Positions 57,921-64,000 of a stretch of DNA of 64,000 nt are shown here, in pieces. The stretch's first letter is position 1, and the number at the start of each line of letters is the position of its first letter. The position numbers and the translations under genes are program-made. The notes under the pieces are model-generated. The model saw only the letters and a list, made by a program, of their open reading frames with translations, was not told the DNA's origin and searched no databases. The DNA comes from Pseudeuparius sepicola (taxonomy: Eukaryota > Arthropoda > Insecta > Coleoptera > Anthribidae): positions 26,700,647 through 26,764,646 of the forward strand of contig OY987298.1 in the NCBI GenBank assembly GCA_963920635.1, written 5' to 3'.

Positions 57921-59689
57921 CCCAAGCAGCATTAAAGTTGCGGTAACTGAGATGGGAACTTTGAATAAGTAGTTATTACGTAATTATTACTTAAAAATCG
58001 ACTTATTAGTTTTTATTATTTATATTTAGAAAGTATGAGTAATTACGTAGTAATTATTACTACAAGTTGGAACTTTATGGTTTCAGTGGTTTTTGAAGTA
58101 TCTGGAACGGAATTGTTACTATGCAAAATTACGTTAAAGTCACGCTAACTCTAAAGTTATATTCAATGGTCACAATTACTTTGTTGTGTTACTTGTTTAT
58201 CACTTTAAAGTTTTCATTACTTTATGGTAACGGTGAAAGTAACTTCTACATCTTAGCGACTTTAGAAATACCTCCAAAGTTACGGAACTATATAGTCATA
58301 TTTAAAGTGAAATTAACTCGAGAAAACTACTGTATGGTAAGTTTTACTTCTCACTCCATTTTAAAATTACTAGAAAGTTCCAATTACTACAAAAAAATAC
58401 TTTAAAGTAACTGTCACTTCTATAGGGACAAAAATGGAAACTACATTTAGTTCCTTACAATCGTTTGAAGGATTGGGTCGTTTTTGCGAAATGATGAAAA
58501 TGTCAGCCATTAGAAAGAAAAAAAATTATACACACACATTCACATTTTATAGAAAATTAAAGCAGCAGTTGGATGAAACGAATCGAAACACGAGCACTTG
58601 TCTTCAATACAACATTACAAAACGCTTCTCTTGAATGGCTACAATTTTAAATATCAACATTTCGAATTATAGCACGAAACACACCGGCTGAAAACAACAC
58701 TCACATATAAAAATTATAGGTTAAAGTTCCAAATGGAACCTAGTAGTAGCATTCGGAACTTAGACGAGGCTTCTGGAACTTTGAAGTTCTCTTGTAGTAA
58801 TTGGGACTTTAGAGTTTAAAATATCTAAAACCAATTTTCGTCTTAAAGGTAGGAATTACCTTAAAGTGAAAAAAGTCTAGTTGCCGTTACTACCAGTTAA
58901 GTGGCAAAGCCTTCAAACACCCATTTTAAGGTAAATAATACTTAGAAGTAATTACTGAAAGTTACGCCATATTTTCTTATAAAATGATAGACGCCATTAA
59001 TTTCCTTTGGTACTGAAATAGTTATTTCTTCAAAATTGTCCCAAAAAAAAAGAAAATTGAGCAAAAATGAACTAGTATAACTTATAGAAATATTAAAAAA
59101 GCATTTTTCAGCCTTTTTAGGTAATTTCCCACATTTTCGTAATTTATCCTCCCGATAAAAAAATGTTAAAACATGCATTTTGAGAGGGCGCGTTGTTACT
59201 TTTCAATCTATCAACGTCATATTTGACAGAAAATTTTCAATCGTTTTAGTTTCTTGAATCTAGCAACGAGAAATAACTCAGCAAATTAATACCTTTCTTA
59301 TACCTACCATTATTCATAGATATAAGTTAAAATTAGGTATTTTCCTCGGTTATTGAAAAATGATGGAAGTTGCTGGGCTAGAATACTTTTTAATTATTTA
59401 GACAAAGACAAAGCGAGGACGCGAATGTAAAGAAGCAAACAAATCCAACACAGTAGCGGTGACCACGCTGCTACGTCTCCACCACGTTGCCGGAACGTAA
59501 GCGCGTCGTAGCGGTGTAAGTTGCTAGATGGTCGCCGTTACGTATCTATCACCCTCAAAATGTACCCCATTTTGGTCGCAGGGACGTAATTGGAACGTAG
59601 TAATTACGTTCCTATCAGTAGTAATCACAACTTTAAAGTTGCAAACAAAAGTCACCGGAACGTAACGGCGACTAAAAATGCTGCTTGGG
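57921..59689. mobile_element. Candidate TIR element (CCCAAGCAGCATT ends), superfamily unknown
   Basis: CCCAAGCAGCATTAAAGTTG at the left and AATGCTGCTTGGG at the right are inverted. Inside, GTTACTTTAAAG-like and GTAATTACxAC-like motifs recur in both orientations over about 57950-58410 and 58730-58950. The right part (59440-59650) has repeated GGAACGTAA/CGCCGTTACG blocks. No transposase and no clear target duplication were seen, so this stays tentative. The frame at 58121-58405 is made of the motif. Confidence 0.5.
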
Positions 59690-60188
59690 TCCTGAGCGCC
59701 ATCTCAAGGCATCTCGGCCGAACCAAAAATAGGACAGAACCAGTTATTATAGTATTGTATAACATTTTGTTATTACATTACGATTTGTTTTCTTCCTTGT
59801 TTTGGATGTACCTATGTTTAATAAATTTTAATTTGTTTTTTTGTTTATATGTATGCAGTACGATAGCAAGATTAGGAGCTGTCTCAGGTCAAAAATTTGT
59901 GTTTCATTATATGTATAGCTGATCAGTTGGGTAAGTACATTCTTCTTTGATAAGTATCTTTAGAAATATTTTTTGTATAGTATTTCTAGTTTTTTAAATG
60001 TGTTTCTAGGACATCTCCCCCTGCTTAACATACCATACCCATTGACATACTAATAATGTCAATGACGATACCGTAGTCTCAATTAAACTGTAACACACTA
60101 TCCTCATGTCATGTTCTTCCAGGATATGACCTAAATATTTAAATTGAGTAAGTACCTTTATTGTTTTTGTGACATTTTTTGACCTGTA

Positions 60189-60815
60189 CAGGGTGTCCCA
60201 TTTTGGGTGTTTTTGGGTGTTTTTCTAAAAAATCTCGGTTATTATTAAAGCTAGAGGGTTGCGGTTTTCACGTCACTGTACTACTTTTTTGAGAGGAATT
60301 TGGTGGACCAATCAGATTTTTTAAATTTTTTGGAAACCTCTCTCCTGGCTACATAACTTACATATATCGACAAATTTAATGAACTATTTTTATAGATTTT
60401 TTGGCGTAGAATCGAATGGAATAATTAGTTTTTTGGTAGCGTTAATAGTTTTTGAGATATAAATTATGGTTTCCATTAAAAAAAATATATAACTTTGGTT
60501 CATATCTCAAAAACTATTAACGCTACCAAAAAACTAATTATTCCATTGGATTCTACGCCAAAAAATCTATAAAAATATATGATTACATTTGTCGATATAT
60601 TATATAAGTTGTAGCCAAGAAAGAGGTTTCCAAAAAATCGAAAATTTCATTCCTGCGCCAATGCGCGGAAACTATAAAACTTATCTAAAATATGATTGGT
60701 CCACCAAATTCCTCTCAAAAAAGTAGAGTGACGTGAAAACCGCAACCCTCTAGCTTTAATAATAACCGAGATTTTTGAGAAAAACACCCAAAAACACCCA
60801 AAATGGGACACCCTG
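60189..60815. mobile_element. Fold-back MITE, nearly perfect palindrome
   Basis: 627 bp between TA dinucleotides (60187-60188, 60816-60817), from CAGGGTGTCCCATTTTGGG to its inverted end. The centre AAAACTATTAACGCTACC also folds back, so the arms reach almost the middle. A short direct repeat TTTTGGGTGTTTTTGGGTG lies just inside each end. Confidence 0.93.
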
Positions 60816-60881
60816 TACATCCCGTCTCAAATATTGTTACCACCAAATATTTCATACAATTTGTTGATTTAATATTTATTT

Positions 60882-60985
60882 AGCCTTCAAATATACTGTA
60901 TGGAGTTCCTCGTATTCTGGCATCCTGCAAGACCTCCAACAACTGTGAATGACTCACTCTGTCAAAAGCCTTTATAAAATACGTC
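60882..60985 (-). pseudogene. LINE reverse transcriptase fragment (palm part)
   Basis: The minus strand reads FYKAFDRVSHSQLLEVLQDA, the conserved block A region of non-LTR reverse transcriptase, then ends in a stop. It belongs with the upstream part at 62042-62420, from which it is separated by the Penelope-like insertion. Confidence 0.75.
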
Positions 60986-61018
60986 TTTTGCACACAAAAA
61001 CTTTGTTTTTTGCACTCG

Positions 61019-61063
61019 AGGCGCGTTTCGCTAATCATGTTAGCATCATCAGGAGATGATTAA
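61019..61063 (-). ncRNA. Hammerhead-like core (partial), minus strand
   Basis: CTGATGA (61052-61046) is followed by T, then GCTAA-CATGA-TTAGC (5-bp stem II) and GAAAC (61029-61025). This matches the invariant CUGANGA...GAAA core. A convincing stem I partner and cleavage triplet were not found, so self-cleavage is unproven. Confidence 0.45.
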
Positions 61064-61159
61064 GTCTAATCGACTTATTCCTAACCTATTCTATTTATAG
61101 GTACCTACTGTGAACTACCTACTATATTATTCTTAAGTTTCTACCTGTCAGTTTATTAA

Positions 61160-61495
61160 CAGCCTGCTGTTCAGATTGTTGGACAAACTAGAAGTTCCAT
61201 AAAAACTAGATTTATCGAACATATGGTACATTTAAAATATGGTCGATTGGAAAAATCTAGCATTGCCAAACATGCTTTTGAAAATAATCATAGAATAAGA
61301 AGAGAAAATTTAAAATTACTTAAGTATCTACCTGATAAGAGATTATTAGACGCGTATGAAAGTCTGGAAATTTCAAAATGTAAATTCAGTTTAAATAAAG
61401 ATAAGGGACCAATCCCCTACAACCCCTTATGCGTGTTAATAAACATATGTAGAAACTTAGCGGTGGCGTCGCTCGTACCGGCGCTGACTTTTTAG
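61160..61495 (+). pseudogene. GIY-YIG endonuclease domain of a Penelope-like element
   Basis: The open frame reads IVGQTRSSIKTRFIEHMVHL, then KSSIAKHAFENNH, then LLKYLPDKRLLDAYESLEI. These are the VGQT block, the Arg of the RxxxH segment, the HxxxxxH-like spacing and the Glu of YESLEI, all typical of Penelope GIY-YIG nucleases that nick target DNA. The upstream GIY portion is missing because the frame is interrupted by a stop at 61157. The last 20 codons before the stop are probably not part of the domain. There is no RT upstream, so it is a fragment. Confidence 0.8.
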
Positions 61496-61889
61496 ACTGC
61501 ATGTTTTTCTTCCTTCGATCGACCTTGGTTTGAGCACCGAACAATAGATTGTTCTATGTTATTGTTCGGTGGTTCGAGGCAGGCGCATGCACATGTCTTT
61601 AAAGAAAAACACCGCTATGGCCAAGAGCGCTGGACAGATGTGGGTTCACGGTGTTGCTCCTAAATAGTTTTCCGTAGTACCTGAGCGAATGCTACCCTAG
61701 TTGTATCGGGATAAAGTCGGCCGCAAATGACAACGAACACAAAATAATAGTAATTGCCCCCTCCCCCGCACAAGCATGTGTTTGCTTCTGGGGTACTCCT
61801 ATAGTTTGGAGTATTGTGAGTTTTTTTATAATTATTATTATATTATTATATTAAGAATAATATTGTAGGTTAGGAATAAGTAGATTAGA

Positions 61890-61935
61890 CTTAATCACCT
61901 CCTGATGATGCTACATGGTTAGCGAAACGCGCGTG
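61890..61935 (+). ncRNA. Hammerhead-like core (partial), plus strand
   Basis: The inverted partner of the core at 61019-61063: CTGATGA at 61902-61908, stem II GCTA...TAGC and GAAAC at 61924-61928. Stem II is one pair shorter, with one mismatch. No clear stem III or cleavage site. Confidence 0.45.
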
Positions 61936-62041
61936 TGTGCAAAAAACAAAGTGTTGCTGTGTGGAGTTAAGCAAAAGAAGTATTTTCTTATTTTCTAAGT
62001 GACAAACGTTCCTGATTCCCAACAAGACATGTATATATTTT

Positions 62042-62420
62042 TTAGGTAAGGTAAGCAATAGCGTCTTCAGTAGATCTTCCCGTTCGAAAGCCATATTGTT
62101 TGTATATCAAATTTGTCCAAAAAAGTAACTACCTAGTCTGTTTTTTTTTTAAACTTTTTCTATTATTTTTGTGTAATTACTAATTAGTGATAGTATTGGA
62201 CGATAACTTGACACTAGGCTCTTATCTCCTTTTTTGTATACAGGCTCGAAGATTTTATTTATCAAATGAACTAAAGGATCAACTATTTGTGTTATTGTTT
62301 CTGTTTTTATTTAATCAACACCCGGTGTTTTTCAGATTTCAGTTCATTTATTGTTCTTGCAATTTCATTCCGACTGGCATAACGCGGTGGTATAAAACTA
62401 CATACAATAGTGTTGGATGC
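62042..62420 (-). pseudogene. LINE reverse transcriptase fragment (fingers part)
   Basis: Minus-strand frames read NKIFEPVYKKGDKSLVSSYR, then PILSLISNYTKII, then QYGFRTGRSTEDAI and a stop. These are the N-terminal blocks of a non-LTR RT (YKKGD..., NYRPISL, QYGFRxGRST). Frameshifts are present near 62110-62160. Together with 60882-60985 it forms one broken RT, clade not assigned. Confidence 0.75.
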
Positions 62421-63167
62421 CACGTATTTGTTTTTTTTTTTCATAAATTTTCGAATTTTACCAAAGCAAAACCAAAGTCACAACAATTTGATGAAGAAAT
62501 TTCAGATTTAAATTGACAAATATTGTGAAACAATGGCACTTTGAAAAATAATGTTACTTTCTCACAGAGAAAGTGAGGTTAGATTTCGTTTTTTTAAGTT
62601 GTATAGCAAAAAATATAATAACATTTTATCTTTATCTTATATTAATATAGTGTCGGTCCAGGTTTGGGGCTCCCTAAGAAAATTAGAGGGTATTAAATTT
62701 CGCAGAATAATAAAAATATTTTTGAAACTAATAAAGCTATTCAAGGCAAATATTGTACACTTATTTCTGGTATAGGTTGACACAAAATGGTGAAGTATCT
62801 ACCTGGTCGAAAATCCAGTGGCGGAGATATGGGATATTAGTGATGCCAATTTAATAAAAAAAGTACCTAGTCTACAGTTTTTCTAAAACTGTAACTGTAA
62901 CTAGAACTAAAAATTACCGAAATTTGGTAATCAATAGGGATTAGAAAAAATAAGTTGCGTGTCCTGGCTATGCCCAGACCGGTAATTTTCTAAGCTAAAT
63001 AACACACGTAGAGAAGGGTAAACCATGCGTAAAATGTTCATCGAATTCGATTTAATTTTTCAACCTTTGTATTCAAAAGCCACTAAACTCACAACGATTC
63101 GTGCACTGCCTTGCAACATGCGTCCGAAGCCACTGTTAGTGTGATTGGCCAAAGTTTTACCTGCGAG
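62421..63167. other. 3' flank of the GPCR gene, nothing else recognised
   Basis: Downstream of the GPCR stop codon on the minus strand, so it should contain the 3' untranslated region. No clear polyadenylation site was chosen. Plus-strand frames here are AT-rich and unconvincing. Confidence 0.4.
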
Positions 63168-63541
63168 CTATACGTACGTCGTATGTATCTCGGACGCGGG
63201 CGCCGCCACCAGCCGCCCCAGTATCCTCCTCTTGAACAGCTGGCCGAACGTTATCCTGAACATCCGGTTCATGCAGCAGTAGAGGACGAAGTTGATGGCG
63301 CCGTTGGTGAGCGCCAGGATGTCCATCACCTCGCCGTACTTCTGGTAGCACTTGAGGAAGAGGTCCTTGCCGCGGAAGCCGATGAACATGGCGAACAGGC
63401 CCTGCGGGAACTCGGTGATGAGGAACAGCAGCAGGACGGCGATGAGCATCTTGGTGGTGCGGTCGGCGCGCCGCTCCGACTTGGTGACCTTCCGCTTGCC
63501 GTTCTCCTTCGGGTCGACGGTGAGCGGGCAAGCGTTGTAGC
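63168..63541 (-). CDS. FMRFamide/myosuppressin-type (dmsr-1-like) GPCR, last exon
   Basis: A class A neuropeptide receptor fragment acting at the plasma membrane. The minus strand has a splice acceptor (CCGGCAG, ending at 63542), two bases completing a split codon, then 123 codons to TAG at 63170-63168. Counted from the first full codon, a charged third intracellular loop (KRKVTKSERRADRTTK, about 15-30) leads into TM6 (31-54, with LLLFLITEFPQG), a short extracellular loop with one Cys (64), TM7 (67-89) and helix 8 (FRITFGQLF). TM7 ends NGAINFVLYC in place of NPxxY, which, with TTKML before TM6 and TEFPQG in TM6, marks this receptor group. The exon is strongly GC-rich against an AT-rich background. 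TM1-TM5 must lie beyond 64000. The exact ligand is unknown. Confidence 0.87.
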
Positions 63542-64000
63542 CTGCCGGGACAAAGGTGGGCGGTTAGACATGTCGATTATCGTTTCGTCACCATAGATGA
63601 AGTACGAGGAAGCTGTGTAATGATATTTAAGAATAGCAGTATTTTTAATCCCATACTTTAATTGTTTATTATACACAATGAATATTCAGTGTCCCCATTA
63701 TAATTTTAAAAGAAATGGCTCGTGGCATATGGGACAAAATGCTTTGGTAATTGGCAACACCAAACTAGTTTCCAATATCTAATGGAAATTATGTATAGGT
63801 CTTTCGGAGGTGTGCAGACCACGACAGGTACCTGTTTCGGGCTTGTTGGCCCTCATCGGGTAGACGTAGCGCACCTCACCGAAAGACCCACATTTCGTTG
63901 GCTAAGTGGAATAGGAAATACTATAATGCGGTGGCATTTACCATCCAACGCAATCTAGTTGGTACTGCCTAAACCAAAGCAATGTGAGTGTGTATATATC
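63542..64000 (-). other. Last intron of the GPCR gene (partial)
   Basis: Follows from the acceptor at 63542. It contains the hammerhead-like hairpin on the same strand as the gene, so the hairpin would be transcribed within the intron if the gene is expressed. Confidence 0.6.
63799..63888 (-). ncRNA. Candidate type I hammerhead ribozyme
   Basis: On the minus strand: an outer stem I (GGTCTTTCGG...AGGTG with CACACCTCCGAAAGACC), an internal loop, then CCGATGA (63859-63853). Stem II follows (GGGC-CAACAA-GCCC), then GAAAC (63838-63834) and stem III (ACAG-GTAC-CTGT). The triplet GTC ends at 63823 where cleavage would fall, followed by GTGG, which can pair with the bases before CCGATGA. All parts are in the correct order for a type I hammerhead. 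The one deviation is C for the conserved U in CUGAUGA, so this copy may be slow or dead. Confidence 0.65.

Larger units (their letters stand above)
61000..61975 (+). mobile_element. Penelope-like element fragment with inverted ends
   Basis: About 85-90 bp at 61003-61090 recur inverted at 61863-61955 (TAGGTTAGGAATAAG, GATTAGACTTAATCA, CTGATGATGCTA, GCGAAACGCGC, TGCAAAAAACAAAG). Between them are a GIY-YIG fragment and a segment also found at 31815-32235. Penelope-like elements carry a reverse transcriptase followed by GIY-YIG and have hammerhead motifs in their terminal repeats. The RT is absent, so this is a truncated copy. It splits a LINE. Confidence 0.7.

Noticed and set aside
63111..63676. 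Plus- and minus-strand frames of up to 161 codons overlapping the GPCR exon
   Set aside because: GC-rich shadows in the wrong frame or strand. Only the 63168 minus frame shows receptor motifs and a splice acceptor.

Overview
This is nuclear DNA of an arthropod, almost certainly an insect and perhaps a beetle (inference from the protein families; no species call is possible). It is AT-rich, with very little host coding sequence and a dense, nested population of transposable elements. Two host genes are clipped by the window. On the minus strand at 3682-3792 lies the first coding exon of a prophenoloxidase (hemocyanin superfamily). On the minus strand at 63168-63541 lies the last coding exon of a class A GPCR of the FMRFamide/myosuppressin (dmsr-1-like) type. 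The other exons of both genes are not seen here. There is a 200-base assembly gap at 5522-5721.

Mobile elements make up most of what can be named. (1) A complete, apparently young Ty3/gypsy retrotransposon occupies 22234-29187. It has identical 934-bp LTRs and a 4-bp target duplication, and its gag and pol lie in one frame separated by a single UGA followed by CUAG, the classic readthrough context. (2) It sits inside a long-armed fold-back DNA transposon (21710-29538), next to a second giant palindrome (20221-21446) and within a further pair of inverted termini (21450/30077). (3) An apparently intact pogo-type transposon (54184-56958) encodes an HTH + DDE + PHD-finger transposase and has repeated subterminal motifs. 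(4) A family of fold-back elements, mostly bounded by TA and CAGGGTG-like termini, lies at 4179, 20221, 21710, 36386, 42140, 44294, 48243, 51016 and 60189. In the clearest ones an inverted copy of the 3' end replaces the 5' end and is fused to the C-terminal part of a decayed IS630/mariner-type transposase. (5) A non-autonomous hAT element (46026-46741, perfect 8-bp duplication) sits in a head-to-head satellite-like array (45930-49690). (6) Remnants include a Jockey-like LINE (33355-34653), a second LINE RT on the minus strand (60882-62420), a Penelope-like GIY-YIG fragment inside that LINE (about 61000-61975), a decayed pogo transposase (40393-41004) and a decayed mariner-like element (16517-17910).

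There are several ribozyme candidates. The best is a minus-strand hammerhead fold at 63799-63888, with stems I, II and III and a GUC cleavage triplet but one core deviation. Two partial hammerhead cores lie in the inverted ends of the Penelope-like fragment. A region of tandem units with a repeated palindrome (12430-13400) lies within a possible 4-kb element bounded by inverted sequences near 9545 and 13687.

Reading the layout as a whole: two host genes on the same strand are separated by roughly 59 kb of layered insertions. I saw no bacterial-type operon, CRISPR array or toxin gene. Boundaries of decayed repeats were read by eye and are approximate.
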